From assembly GCA_964584305.1 (NCBI GenBank), contig CAZOZL010000002.1, positions 62,001-126,000 of the forward strand: 64,000 nt of DNA, in the 5' to 3' direction. The translations under genes were made by a program, and so were the position numbers. The stretch's first letter is position 1. Each line of letters opens with the position of its first letter. Source of the DNA: SB11 sp964584305 (lineage in GTDB: Bacteria > Bacteroidota > Bacteroidia > UBA8524). Below the pieces are notes generated by a model, which saw only the letters and a program-made list of their open reading frames with translations, searched no databases and had not been told where the DNA came from. Below are positions 18,101 through 27,691 of the stretch, piece after piece.

Positions 18101-18931
18101 TTTAGTTCTATAAAAGGTCATATTATTCACCTCATCATTAGTTCTAAAAGCAAATGCTGTGGTAACTAATTCAAGCCCAATGGGTATTCCAGAAGTTTCT
18201 GAATGGATATTACCTCTGTCATTATATACAAAAGTTAGCATTTGATCGGGTTGATCTTCTGGAGTGTTTTTATCAGCTGGGCGCGAGGGGTCTAACACGG
18301 GGTAGTCTCCACCGAATATATCATAAAAACCATCCCCATTAGCATCAAAGTAAGGTGCTATATTACTAGATTCTTTAAAAGTTCTATCACCACTACCTGG
18401 ATACCCTGAAATATCGTCGATTGCTTCATTAGGATCGTTAAATGCTTTAACAATATCCTCTTGATTTATTTTATAAATTTTATCGTAAAACTTACAACGT
18501 GCTGACTCTGTGGTTGCGCTAATACTATCTAAAGGACCAGGGAAATAATCGCTACCACCTTGACGATAGGTCATTGCAGCTACTTTAAGGTTTCCTCCTG
18601 GGTCTAATCCTCCTATCCATATAGCACCTGCGAAAAGAGAGTTTTTACGAATTGCATTTGACCCTGTGGTTGTTTTAGGTATTTCATAGCGTGCCACACT
18701 ATTCAAGTCCCACCACATATCACCACCATTTAATATTCTTGCACGAACATTATTTATATCTAAATCTGCCTGAAAGGTTGCTGGCTCACAAGGTGCTGAA
18801 CGACGCTGAAACTGCTTACCTGACTTTGGAGAGTTGGGTAATCCTATTACTTCTTTTGCCATTACATCAGCACTGCCGATTAGTAATATTAGGCTGGTAA
18901 ATAAGATTGCCGATATATTTTTACTTATCAT
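15140..18931 (-). CDS. Large secreted protein with FlgD/T9SS-like C-terminal domain, partner of TonB receptor
   Basis: The 1263-residue protein has a signal peptide (SAILFTSLILLIGSADVMA) and a mature start rich in QFQRRSAPCEPATFQADLDINNVRARILNGGDMWWDL. Calcium-binding-like segments occur (FDANGDGFYDIFGGDYPVLDP). The final 90 residues (LIGVVPNPYYAYSQYE .. TIKIFTFSGTLVRTI .. WDLKNQANVPIASGMYIIHI .. KILKWFGIMRQID) resemble a FlgD-like Ig or T9SS type A sorting domain, but with about 10 extra residues after the usual Lys-rich end. It is not SusD-like. It lies 29 bases after a TonB receptor and 19 bases before the PorV-like gene, so the three form one unit. Function is unknown; I infer surface binding or substrate capture. 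Confidence 0.85.
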   Translation of the reverse strand: MISKNISAILFTSLILLIGSADVMAKEVIGLPNSPKSGKQFQRRSAPCEPATFQADLDINNVRARILNGGDMWWDLNSVARYEIPKTTTGSNAIRKNSLFAGAIWIGGLDPGGNLKVAAMTYRQGGSDYFPGPLDSISATTESARCKFYDKIYKINQEDIVKAFNDPNEAIDDISGYPGSGDRTFKESSNIAPYFDANGDGFYDIFGGDYPVLDPSRPADKNTPEDQPDQMLTFVYNDRGNIHSETSGIPIGLELVTTAFAFRTNDEVNNMTFYRTKITNRSPDAVRDCYFGQWVDADLGNFSDDYVGVDTSRDLGFCYNGDDDDEGILGYGTNPPSVGTDFFEGPKDENGVELGVAKFMYYNNDFSVIGNPTIAEHYYGYLRGIWKDGSPVTFGGNGYNTGSPTDFMFPDDPAEVSGWHEKSAGNTPGDRRYIQSSGPFTLEPGAVNFVTVGVVWARATTGGATGSLSLLRSASDKAQKLFNNDFDILDGPNAPDVLINELDREVVMTFTNTNSLKVEKYREEVKSSFQFQAPLVYKFQGYIVYQLADANVTDLNNSDRARIVFQCDIKDQLSQIINQEFDEVVGVSVPVEKINGNDAGIVHSFSLKEDLFAARDKRLVNFKTYYYLVVSYANLTNNPNEDAQFLGGRITSGPLRVIPHKPDPRGTGTEIGAAYGDGPQITRRAGRGNGGVILEMTEETEKAILNSPDNKVPFVKYKGGAGPINIKVIDPFKIKKGDYELRFTDSTFFNSTAAIGDSLSNPFRTNWFLVNTTTNDTVFSDTVINIDNEQVIPEWGISLSIKQVIGPGDPENLNDNGNGFLEATIEYNNNNKPWLTGLQDDDAFATSPTLSWFNWIRAGKNGSTAFDNQDYEHDFAIGGAEVDPRQKWEAMLDGIIAPYALAARASANAQGRTTYGPAYSQQPLVDNPFSELASVDIVITPDKSKWTKCVVIEMSEDAALSIGNADKFSSRRSPSVDKNFESLNNGEQGRSWFPGYAINIETGERLNIIFGEDSNLPNENGTDMIWNPTTNTFSSQGVVIGGKHYFYIMGSYRAINNVGPIYDEGDTYLPLLASSSIIDRRKVMAQAMYVMPALAQTGFNLNNGIPPYEVRIRIRAQKPYQNFNADGSTPAINNTLPLYTFNTDDIVAVENSETAKKSTLDLIGVVPNPYYAYSQYEGSRLDNRIKFINLPQKTTIKIFTFSGTLVRTIKKDSEETFVEWDLKNQANVPIASGMYIIHIDAEGVGTKILKWFGIMRQIDLDTF

Positions 18932-18960
18932 ATCGATTATTTTTTTTGTTTAACTATAAT

Positions 18961-21900
18961 TTAAAAATCAAGGGATATACTTAACCTAATTCTACGCGGT
19001 AAGCTAAAAAATCCTGGGTTTGCAAGTGCTGTATTATACAAATCTACAAACGATTGTGCATCAACTGCGTTTCTAATTGACTCACGCCCTAAGTTTGAAG
19101 CTAACCATCCATCATCAGATGGTGATCCTGTAAATGCGTGTACTCCTCTTATATTATTTATGTCAAGGAAATTTTGTATCCAAAATAAGAATTTAAGCTG
19201 ACCGTGTCTAATTTTTCCAGACTTGTTACGCCCTAATTTAACTTGAACACCTTTATATACATTAATATCGTTTTGTAATTGCCATGGAAGACGAGAACCA
19301 AACGGAGTACCTTTAATTGGGCTACGTACTACTACACCTGCTTGTGCATTTGGTGTTGGCAATTGGTTTGCAGTAAATGGTAAGCCAGAGAAAGCATTGA
19401 AGGTTACACCTATACCAGCATTCTCAAATATTTTTGATTTGCCCCAAACTGGACCATCGTATTTGTCTCCACCTTTAAAATCGTAGTATATGTTTAACTT
19501 AATATTATGTCTTACATCAACATTAAGCGGGAATAATGTACGTAGATTAGGTTGTCCAACAGATATTAATGCTTGCTGCGACCCTGGGTTTGAACCTGTA
19601 CCGTTTGCAAACAATAAGGTATAATTGGCATCCATATTCAAGTTACCTAAGCCTCTAAGTTCGTACTCTAAACGATAGCTGGTAATTGTAGAAAAATCAA
19701 TATTACCAAACGAAGTATAATCAATAGGGTATGCGTAGTTATAACGGAACAGTTGAATAAGGTTACGTTGCTCACGATATGACGCTACAATACTTAAAGC
19801 TGCTTGATAGGCTGAAGTATTATCTGTTAATCTTTGTTTGAAACCAATCTCATAGTCAGTGGTTATTTGAGGTCTCAAATTAGGGTTGTTTACAATAGTT
19901 GTGGGGTTGAAACGCAGGTAAAAATAGTCATTAACTGTTGCAAATATATTCGAAGGTCTTTGTGCTATTACATCATAGCTGGCAAAAAATCTTGATGCTT
20001 TGTTGATAGGAAAATCAAACCAAATACGGGGTAGTACATTTATTTGAGGCTTATAATCAACGAATGAAGATATACCTACCGCATCGTTCTCAGCATCAAC
20101 CAAATAAGGTTGTATGGTACCTGTATTCGAGTTATTTGCTAATGCAGAAGGGTCGGAAATTTTAATACCATCACTATTAAACCATTCCAACTCATTTCTA
20201 TATCCTAGGATATTGTTGGGGTTTGATACATTATCTACATATACTGCATAGTCATTGCCTATACTACTTGGATGTACTACATCATTGCCTCCAATTTCGT
20301 TAACCTCGCCTGCTGTGCGAATTGGATATAATGAAAATGGGTCTTTAAGTACTGGTAAATTATTATCGAAACGCTCAATACGAACACCGATACGGAAAAT
20401 AAGGTCTTTGAAAGCAAATTTATCTTGAATAAACATTGCAGAGTATATAGGCATATAAGCTCCTATTTCTCTATTAGGGCTTAAGAAATCACTAATCCCT
20501 CTGCTCCCTCTTATTCTGTTGCCTAAGTAATCGTAGCCGAAGTAACTTACGAAACGATTACCATTGTTTAATAACTCATCAGCACTAAAATCACTTAACT
20601 GAAAATCATTAGGGTCGAAAGAGTTTATATCAACATACGATGTTTCAGTAATAGGGTTACCATAATTATCGGTAACACCACGCTCAATTAATCTACGGCG
20701 GAAATTTTTATCAAAGGTTGATTGCCCTTCGCCTTGAACTAAGTTAAACCTAACTGTATCATTAAAAATACCGTTCTCATCAAATACAGGTATTGGATTT
20801 TCTGTATCCAACTCAATACCGTTGTTCATTAATTGCCACATCAAAGTCCACAACCCATTTGATGCCACATTCCACGAGCGAGATACTCTTTGTTCATAGT
20901 AAACCCCAAATTTTATATCGTGCCCTTTTATTGTAACTTCACCAGAGGCATTTAAACTGTACTGCTCGTTTTGGCTTTTACCATAACCTGCTGTAAGTGC
21001 GCCAACGTTGTTCCACATTAATGAATAAATAGCAATTGGGTTTTGCCCATTTACCAAGCCTGCATTACTACTACGAACATCAAATATTGAGTTAATAGCA
21101 TCTTGCCCTAATAAATCATAATATGCACTGGTATAGTTTGAGCGCAAAGGGTTGCGGGTATTACCTCTATCAAAAGTAAATAAGGTATCAATGGGTCTAT
21201 TACCCGTTTGGCGGCGATAGTTTTTTATAATATAAGTTTGCCCTTTATAATTAATAGTGTCGGGCGATGTGTTTTCATTTCCACCACCAACAAATTCAAA
21301 AGCGGGTTGGCTATATGTTCTAAATCTGCCTACATAACCGTAATCGAAAATATTATCTTGATGCACAGCATCTTGAGTAGTATTCCAGTTAGATTGATAT
21401 TCTAAACGAACGGTATAATATGCATTTTCTACTATTGGGTTAGATTTTTTGCTCTTTGTGTCAAAATCTTCAGAGGTAATTAGCCTTTGAGTGAAACTTA
21501 AATAACTTAACAAACTGTGTTGAATTCTTTGTGAATTGTTATTAAAGTTAAACAGGTTGTTACGGTAGTTGTAATTAATATTGTTTACATAATCATACTT
21601 AGCCCCTAAAATTACTTGGATTTTATCAGTAGGTGCAAAGTTAAGATTACCGATAGTGGTTACTACATAAGAAGGTACATTAGGATTAGCTTGTACGTTC
21701 ACTAAATCACCTTGCGTAATAAACTCAGCAGAGGGGACAAAGCCTTGCCCTTGCGGTGCAGAGCGAATAGGGTTTGCTTCTAACTCTTTAAGTTTATCTT
21801 CTTTTACTCTCCAAACTCCCAATGCTGATGGAGAACGGTCGGCTGAGTATCTAAAATTACCCGCCATAGTATATCCTAAAACTGTACGCTCTGTGGAGCG

Positions 21901-22686
21901 ACCTTTGTTTTTAGTTAATACTGGTCCTGATAATGCCATTTCAAATAAGTTAAAATGGTATTGATCAAACAAACTTGAAGTAATTGCCTCAAAATGTTTA
22001 AACGACCTACTTGTGGGGGCGGGTGTAGTAATACTAATTGCCCCTCCAGTAAAATCTCCATACTCTGCTGATACGCCACCAGTGATAACATTGGTTTGCC
22101 CAATACCACTTTGTGGTAGGTTAATATTACCAATAACTCTTACACCATCAATATAATAAGCAGTACCTGATGTACGCGCACCTCTAAAACTGGGTGTACC
22201 TCCATCAATAGATATAACACCTGCAACTGTATTGGTTAGTCCATTAATACCACGGGTGGGTATTTTTTTAACATTATCAATAGTTCTGCCTAACTCATCC
22301 CCTTTTATAATGGGGGGGCGGGCTTTCACTCTAATTATAACGTCTGCTGTAATTAGAGCAGACTCACCTAATTGTATATCTTGAAAAGTTATTGCATCAG
22401 GTGTTACTCTTAAATCTTCAACAATTTTGGTTTGATACCCTGAAAAAGAGACTTTAATCTCATATCTCCCAGGTTTAAGACCTTTAATACTGTACTTTCC
22501 TTCGTAATTTGTAGCTGCACCAGTAATTCGTTGCCCACCTTGATAAGCCTGAACGGTGGCTCCGATAAGCCCTTCTTTCGTGTCCTCGTCAATCACGGTT
22601 CCTCTAATCTCTCCGAATTGCGACTGCGCCATTGCTACCGATGACAGCATAATACCTAATAAAAACAGGTAAATTTTTCTTCTCAT
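18961..22686 (-). CDS. Giant TonB-dependent outer-membrane receptor with carboxypeptidase-regulatory domain
   Basis: The 1241-residue receptor has a signal peptide (cleavage near SVAMA-QSQF), a CarboxypepD_reg-like beta-sandwich (GEIRGTVIDEDTKEGLIGATVQAY .. GRYEIKVSFSGYQ, about 25-110), a plug domain (about 135-240, containing SFRGARTSGTAYYIDGVRV and GGVSAEYGDFTGGAISI) and a 22-strand barrel ending in RRIRLSISLDF, with the terminal Phe typical of barrels. It would import a large ligand into the periplasm powered by TonB-ExbBD. No SusD gene follows; a secreted protein and PorV-like barrel do. A close paralog lies upstream at 22984-26673. No regulator (sigma/anti-sigma pair) is adjacent. Confidence 0.93.
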   Translation of the reverse strand: MRRKIYLFLLGIMLSSVAMAQSQFGEIRGTVIDEDTKEGLIGATVQAYQGGQRITGAATNYEGKYSIKGLKPGRYEIKVSFSGYQTKIVEDLRVTPDAITFQDIQLGESALITADVIIRVKARPPIIKGDELGRTIDNVKKIPTRGINGLTNTVAGVISIDGGTPSFRGARTSGTAYYIDGVRVIGNINLPQSGIGQTNVITGGVSAEYGDFTGGAISITTPAPTSRSFKHFEAITSSLFDQYHFNLFEMALSGPVLTKNKGRSTERTVLGYTMAGNFRYSADRSPSALGVWRVKEDKLKELEANPIRSAPQGQGFVPSAEFITQGDLVNVQANPNVPSYVVTTIGNLNFAPTDKIQVILGAKYDYVNNINYNYRNNLFNFNNNSQRIQHSLLSYLSFTQRLITSEDFDTKSKKSNPIVENAYYTVRLEYQSNWNTTQDAVHQDNIFDYGYVGRFRTYSQPAFEFVGGGNENTSPDTINYKGQTYIIKNYRRQTGNRPIDTLFTFDRGNTRNPLRSNYTSAYYDLLGQDAINSIFDVRSSNAGLVNGQNPIAIYSLMWNNVGALTAGYGKSQNEQYSLNASGEVTIKGHDIKFGVYYEQRVSRSWNVASNGLWTLMWQLMNNGIELDTENPIPVFDENGIFNDTVRFNLVQGEGQSTFDKNFRRRLIERGVTDNYGNPITETSYVDINSFDPNDFQLSDFSADELLNNGNRFVSYFGYDYLGNRIRGSRGISDFLSPNREIGAYMPIYSAMFIQDKFAFKDLIFRIGVRIERFDNNLPVLKDPFSLYPIRTAGEVNEIGGNDVVHPSSIGNDYAVYVDNVSNPNNILGYRNELEWFNSDGIKISDPSALANNSNTGTIQPYLVDAENDAVGISSFVDYKPQINVLPRIWFDFPINKASRFFASYDVIAQRPSNIFATVNDYFYLRFNPTTIVNNPNLRPQITTDYEIGFKQRLTDNTSAYQAALSIVASYREQRNLIQLFRYNYAYPIDYTSFGNIDFSTITSYRLEYELRGLGNLNMDANYTLLFANGTGSNPGSQQALISVGQPNLRTLFPLNVDVRHNIKLNIYYDFKGGDKYDGPVWGKSKIFENAGIGVTFNAFSGLPFTANQLPTPNAQAGVVVRSPIKGTPFGSRLPWQLQNDINVYKGVQVKLGRNKSGKIRHGQLKFLFWIQNFLDINNIRGVHAFTGSPSDDGWLASNLGRESIRNAVDAQSFVDLYNTALANPGFFSLPRRIRLSISLDF

Positions 22687-22983
22687 ATCAGCTTGGTTTG
22701 GTAATAGTTTTTAATCTTGAGGTTATCCCTAAATCAAGGGCACAATTTAAAATTAATTTTACATTTAGCACAATAAATCACTAAACATTTACGTTTATAT
22801 TTTTTCAAACAATTTTACTAACGTCAAATTAAATCCGACGAATAGATAAAATACCTATGGCAATAGAAACGACATTTTTAAAGTTGAGGTTGTAACAACA
22901 GTAAAAAATATTTTTTTCCATCCTGTTTCTATCTGCTTTTAGTAATCTGCTTACTACGTCATAATAATTTATTAACCAACTGT
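22687..22983. other. AT-rich gap between the two receptor genes
   Basis: About 300 AT-rich bases, presumably carrying the promoter of the downstream receptor operon. I see no gene, no strong hairpin with a T-run and no complete TTTG/TAnnTTTG pair; a TTTAATTTGAC near 22825-22835 on the minus strand is one base short of the -7 consensus. Confidence 0.5.
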
Positions 22984-25900
22984 TTAAAACGTTAATGCTA
23001 TACTTAAACGAACCCTTCGCGGCATAGTAAAAAAATTGGGGTTTGCCAAAGCAGTATTATATAGGTCTATAAACGCTTGGTTGCTAATTGCATCTTTGGC
23101 AGCCTGTTTTCCTTGTTCTGACTCTAACCAGCCATCCGTTGATGCTGAACCTGTATAAGGATGAATAGCGCGTATATTTTTCACATTCAGCAGGTTATTT
23201 ACTAATAAACTAAAGCGTAATTGCCCCAACTTTGGTTTACCTTTAGTTTTGCCTAACTGTACCTGCACATCTTTAAACACGCTTAACTCACTTTGAACTT
23301 GCCATGGCAATCTTGCCCCAAATGGTGAACCTTTGATAGGACTGCGATTTGCTATTCCACTTTGTGCATTGGGGGTGGGCAACTGATTGGGGGTAAATGG
23401 CAAACCTGAAAAGGCATTTAAATTTAATACCGCCCCCATGTGTTCAAATATTTTTCTGTTAGCTATTCGTAGTCCGCTATACTCTTTCCCATTTTTAGAG
23501 TAGTAGCTAATATTAAACTTAATGTTGTTGCGCACATCAAAACTTAAAGGAAATAACGTTCTTAAATTTGGTTGCCCCACTGCTACTAAGGCTTGTTGTG
23601 AACCTGCTGATGAGCCTGTGCCATCTGCAAACTGCAATACATACGATGCATCAAACTCCAAGCGTTTGTTGTGCTTATATATATACTGTATAGTAAAACT
23701 TTTTATGGTAGCAAAATCTATATTGGCAAATGAGGTGTAACTTACAGGGTAAGCGTAATTATACCTAAATAGTTGTATAAGGTTGCGTTGCTCTTTGTAT
23801 GTAGCCGTTAGGCCCAATGCCGATTTATGTGATACTTTTAGCTTAAAGCCCAACTCATAATTAAAAGATAGCTGAGGTTTTAAATTTGGGTTGCCTATAA
23901 TATTGGTTGGGTTAAACGGTAAATAATAGTATTGTGAAATTGAGGCAAAATTATTGGTTGGGCGTTGTGATAGAGCATCATAGCTTCCAAAAAAACGCGC
24001 GTTATTATTTATAGGGAAATCAAAGTACAAACGTGGCAATACCAATACCTGTGGCTTATAATCTGTAAATACCGATTTTGTAATATTGGTTTGATTTGGG
24101 TTTACTAAATAGGGCTGTATAGTACTGCTTTTAGATTTTTCGGCAATTACAGCAGGGTCTGAAACCTGAAGTCCTCTTGCGTTGTACCACGTTACTCCGT
24201 TTCTATACCCTGTAATTAGTGAAGGGTTTTTAGCATCATCAACATATACTATATAATCATTACCAATACTTTGGGGGTGTTTTACCTCATTGCCACTAAT
24301 TTCTTTTACTTCTGTTGCTGTTTTTGCATCGTATAATAAAAACGCATCTTTTAGCACTGGTGTATTATTATCATATCTTTCAACTCTAAGCCCTGCACGT
24401 AGGGTAAAGTTTTTAAACGTCATCTTATCTTGAATAAAAGTAGCAGCATAGGTAGGCATATAAGCTCCCACAGTTCTGTTTAGCTCATCATCAGTAAAAT
24501 CATCAATACTTCTATATCCTTTAATCTTGTTGCCTAAATAGTCGTAGCCAAAATAATTAACATAGCTATTGCCGTTGTTTAATAATTCATTGGCACTAAA
24601 CATTGATAACGAGAATGTATTAGGGTTGTATGCGTTTACATCTAAAAAACTATTCTCATCTATTACCCTTTGATTGTTATCCCTTTCATTTTCAGCAATA
24701 AGTTTTTGACGCAGGCGTTTATCAAATGTTGACTGTGCTGATGATTGTTTGAAACCGTAATTAATAGTATCGCTAAATATACCGTTGGCATCAGTTAAAA
24801 GTATTGGGTTATCCGTGTCAAGCTCTAAACCATTATTTGCTAATTGCCACATCAAAGTCCATAAACTATTGGCATTTACACTCCAGCTTCTTTGCACACG
24901 TTGTTCAAAATACACCCCAAAACGTATATCGTGGTTTTTGGTGCTTATTTGTCCCGTAGCATTAAATCCAAATTGTTCTCTTTGACTTTTGCCATATCCT
25001 TGCACACCACGTCCAATATTATTCCATAAATTAGAGTACACTCCTATGGGGTTTTGCCCATTAACAAGCCCTGCCCCACTACTGCGTATATCTGTTATGG
25101 AGTTTATGCTTCCCCTTGGTGATAAGCTGTAAAACAAATCGGTATAGCTTGCCAATAAGGGGTTGCTTGTGTTTGTTCTATCAAAAGTAACCAGCGTATC
25201 AACAAGTCTATTCCCCGTTTGGCGGTAATAGTTTTTTAAAAGATACACTTGCCCATTAGCTACTACACTATCTATTTTTGTGTTCTCGTTATCTTCTATA
25301 AATTCATATGCGGGGGTACTATATGTTTTATATTCTCCTATATGTCCATATCTAAAATAGTCATCGCCATGCTGCTGGTCTTGAGATTTTGCCCAACCCG
25401 ACTGATAATCAACCCGAAGGGTATAGTAAGCATTGCTAATTACACTGTTTTCTTTTACTTTAAAACTATGATTTAGGCTTATATAGCTTAATAGGTTATG
25501 CGTTATAGTTTGCGAATTGTTTGCCGAGTTGAATAGCGTGTTGCCATAGTTGTAGTTTATAGTGTTTCCATAATCGTATTTAGCACCCAACAAGATTTGA
25601 AGCCTATCATTAGGTGCAAAATTTAATTCACCTAAAAATGAGGTATTGGTGGAGGGTATATTTTGATTTGCCCTCACTTTTTCCAAATCGTTGCGTGTAA
25701 TAAACTCCGCTGCTGAAACAAACCCCTGCCCCTGCGGCGATTGCCGTATAGGATTGGCTTCAAGTTCTTTTTGTTTTTCGGGGTTTAGTTGCCATACATC
25801 AATAGCGGAAGGTCGCCTATCGGCTTGATAATTATAATTACCTGACAGCAAATACCCTAACTTCACCCTTTCCTTATTCTTTCTCCCTTTATCCTTAACC

Positions 25901-26673
25901 CATAAAGGTCCCATAAAAAACACTTCTGCATTATTATTATGATACTTATCAAACAAGCTCGAGCTTATTACTTCTACTTTGTTTATGGTATTAAGTCCAG
26001 GTCTTGGAGTATTTAGGGTTATCACACCTCCTAATAAATTACCATACTCGGCAGAGAAGCCTCCTAAAATAACTGATGCGCTTTGTACTGAATGAGTTGG
26101 AAAACCCGATATATTATTACCGTCAAGCCATACCCCATTCCACAATACTCTATGGTTGCCAGGTCTATTACCCCCCAAAGATAAAGCTCCGCCATCTTGA
26201 GAAAAAACACCTGGTGTTATGTTTGCTAATTGGTTTATATTATTGCGTATTGCCCCCTCAGTAATTTTAAGAATTTTAGTTCCTGTAACATATATAGGTA
26301 TCAAAGGTTCTACATAAATAATTACAGTGCTACCGCTAACAGTATCACTTGTACTAACCAAAAATAGGGTGATGGATATGGGTGCATCGGCAGTGATAGG
26401 AATACCAGCAATTTCTTGTTCTCTATACCCTGTTAAATGAACAAATACTGAATATTTTTCAGGTGAAAGGCGTTTAAATACTGCTTGTCCTTTATCATTT
26501 GATGCTTTTGAGGTTACTAAGCCTCCTTTTAGCTTTACGGCTACTTGAGCAAGAAATACTGGTTCTTTGGTTACACTATCAATAAGGGTAACTTTAAGTT
26601 CTCCAAAGTTGGTTTGAGCATTCACAATTGTGCACACCATGTGCAATAGGCATAGGTATAGTATCCTTTTCAT
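22984..26673 (-). CDS. Giant TonB-dependent receptor, paralog of the neighbouring receptor
   Basis: The 1229-residue product shares the whole plan of the receptor at 18961: signal peptide (CTIVNA-QTNF), carboxypeptidase-regulatory domain (FGELKVTLIDSVTKEPVFLAQV), plug (QLANITPGVFSQDGGALSLGG, then GGFSAEYGNLLGGVITL) and barrel ending RRVRLSIALTF. Long stretches align closely (for example PIRQSPQGQGFVSAAEFIT versus PIRSAPQGQGFVPSAEFIT), while the regulatory and plug domains differ more, which suggests a tandem duplication followed by divergence of ligand-facing parts. It is followed by no cargo or PorV-like gene of its own. It begins 78 bases after the end of the 2-hydroxyacid dehydrogenase gene, on the same strand. 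Confidence 0.93.
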   Translation of the reverse strand: MKRILYLCLLHMVCTIVNAQTNFGELKVTLIDSVTKEPVFLAQVAVKLKGGLVTSKASNDKGQAVFKRLSPEKYSVFVHLTGYREQEIAGIPITADAPISITLFLVSTSDTVSGSTVIIYVEPLIPIYVTGTKILKITEGAIRNNINQLANITPGVFSQDGGALSLGGNRPGNHRVLWNGVWLDGNNISGFPTHSVQSASVILGGFSAEYGNLLGGVITLNTPRPGLNTINKVEVISSSLFDKYHNNNAEVFFMGPLWVKDKGRKNKERVKLGYLLSGNYNYQADRRPSAIDVWQLNPEKQKELEANPIRQSPQGQGFVSAAEFITRNDLEKVRANQNIPSTNTSFLGELNFAPNDRLQILLGAKYDYGNTINYNYGNTLFNSANNSQTITHNLLSYISLNHSFKVKENSVISNAYYTLRVDYQSGWAKSQDQQHGDDYFRYGHIGEYKTYSTPAYEFIEDNENTKIDSVVANGQVYLLKNYYRQTGNRLVDTLVTFDRTNTSNPLLASYTDLFYSLSPRGSINSITDIRSSGAGLVNGQNPIGVYSNLWNNIGRGVQGYGKSQREQFGFNATGQISTKNHDIRFGVYFEQRVQRSWSVNANSLWTLMWQLANNGLELDTDNPILLTDANGIFSDTINYGFKQSSAQSTFDKRLRQKLIAENERDNNQRVIDENSFLDVNAYNPNTFSLSMFSANELLNNGNSYVNYFGYDYLGNKIKGYRSIDDFTDDELNRTVGAYMPTYAATFIQDKMTFKNFTLRAGLRVERYDNNTPVLKDAFLLYDAKTATEVKEISGNEVKHPQSIGNDYIVYVDDAKNPSLITGYRNGVTWYNARGLQVSDPAVIAEKSKSSTIQPYLVNPNQTNITKSVFTDYKPQVLVLPRLYFDFPINNNARFFGSYDALSQRPTNNFASISQYYYLPFNPTNIIGNPNLKPQLSFNYELGFKLKVSHKSALGLTATYKEQRNLIQLFRYNYAYPVSYTSFANIDFATIKSFTIQYIYKHNKRLEFDASYVLQFADGTGSSAGSQQALVAVGQPNLRTLFPLSFDVRNNIKFNISYYSKNGKEYSGLRIANRKIFEHMGAVLNLNAFSGLPFTPNQLPTPNAQSGIANRSPIKGSPFGARLPWQVQSELSVFKDVQVQLGKTKGKPKLGQLRFSLLVNNLLNVKNIRAIHPYTGSASTDGWLESEQGKQAAKDAISNQAFIDLYNTALANPNFFTMPRRVRLSIALTF

Positions 26674-26751
26674 ACGCAGGTTTTTTAAGTAAAAAAAATG
26701 TTTATTCCCTTAGCAGGAAGGCATTGTGGGTGTTTGTGAGAAAAGATTTTT

Positions 26752-27687
26752 TTACAGCTTACTTATTTTTTGAAATAAGCTATACGAAATCTTATAATAG
26801 GATTCATGAGTCCAGCCAGCTATATGGCTTGTTATTAAAACGTGAGGAAAGGAGGTGAGGTTGGAAAGTTGCTCCCGTTCATCAAAAGTATATTCAGTTA
26901 TTTTTTCATTTTCCAATACGTCAAGGGCTACTCCCCTAAGTTTACCTTGCTTTAAACCTGTGATAATATCGGCAGTTTGCATTATTTTACCTCTTGATAG
27001 GTTGAGCAAAAAAATATCTTTTTTAAACTTTGATAGGTATTGAGTAGTAATTAAGGCTTGAGTTTCTTGTGTTAAAGGCAGGTGAAAACTTACTATATCA
27101 GCTTGCTGGTATATGCTATTCATACTCGCTTCTTCTACCCTATTGTTTCCAAAATTTTTTTTGTACTTATCATAAGCAATAATTTTGCAGCCAAAGCCGC
27201 TAAGTTTTTGGGCAAATGCGCTTCCTGTGTTTCCATAGCCCACTATACCCAAAGTTAATGCAGATAATTCGTACCCTCTATTGCCTTCTCGCTCCCAAAT
27301 ACTTTTTTTTACTTCACTGTATGATTTTTGGATATTGGCTAATAGCGATAATAACATACCTACGGCTTGCTCGCCCACAGCATCTTTGTTTGCTTCGGGG
27401 GTATTAAAACATACTATGCCCTTGCTTTTAGCACAGTCAACATCAATACCATCCATGCCAGAGCCTGCCCTAGCAATAAATTTTAGCTGGGTGGCATTAT
27501 TTAAAATCTCTTTTGTTAACTGTATTTTGGAGCGTACTACTACCCCTGTGTAGTTGCCTATACTATCTTTTACAGCATTGGGGGCTATATCTGGCTCATA
27601 ATGTACCGTATAGCCAATAGAAGGTAATTGCTTTACCAAGTATGGGTGTACAGTATCAATAATTAATATTTTGCCTTTGTTTGCCAT
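26752..27687 (-). CDS. D-2-hydroxyacid dehydrogenase (D-3-phosphoglycerate dehydrogenase-like)
   Basis: The 311-residue NAD-dependent enzyme has the split catalytic domain (residues 1-100 and about 285-311) and a Rossmann domain with LGIVGYGNTGSAFAQKL (about 140-156). The catalytic Arg is in LLNLSRGKIM, Glu in ALDVLENEKI and His in SHIAGWTHES. The length fits the short form lacking an ACT domain. 3-phosphoglycerate (serine synthesis) is the most common assignment, but other 2-hydroxyacids cannot be excluded. It starts 4 bases after the murI stop, so the two are co-transcribed. Confidence 0.88.
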   Translation of the reverse strand: MANKGKILIIDTVHPYLVKQLPSIGYTVHYEPDIAPNAVKDSIGNYTGVVVRSKIQLTKEILNNATQLKFIARAGSGMDGIDVDCAKSKGIVCFNTPEANKDAVGEQAVGMLLSLLANIQKSYSEVKKSIWEREGNRGYELSALTLGIVGYGNTGSAFAQKLSGFGCKIIAYDKYKKNFGNNRVEEASMNSIYQQADIVSFHLPLTQETQALITTQYLSKFKKDIFLLNLSRGKIMQTADIITGLKQGKLRGVALDVLENEKITEYTFDEREQLSNLTSFPHVLITSHIAGWTHESYYKISYSLFQKISKL

Positions 27688-27691
27688 GCTA

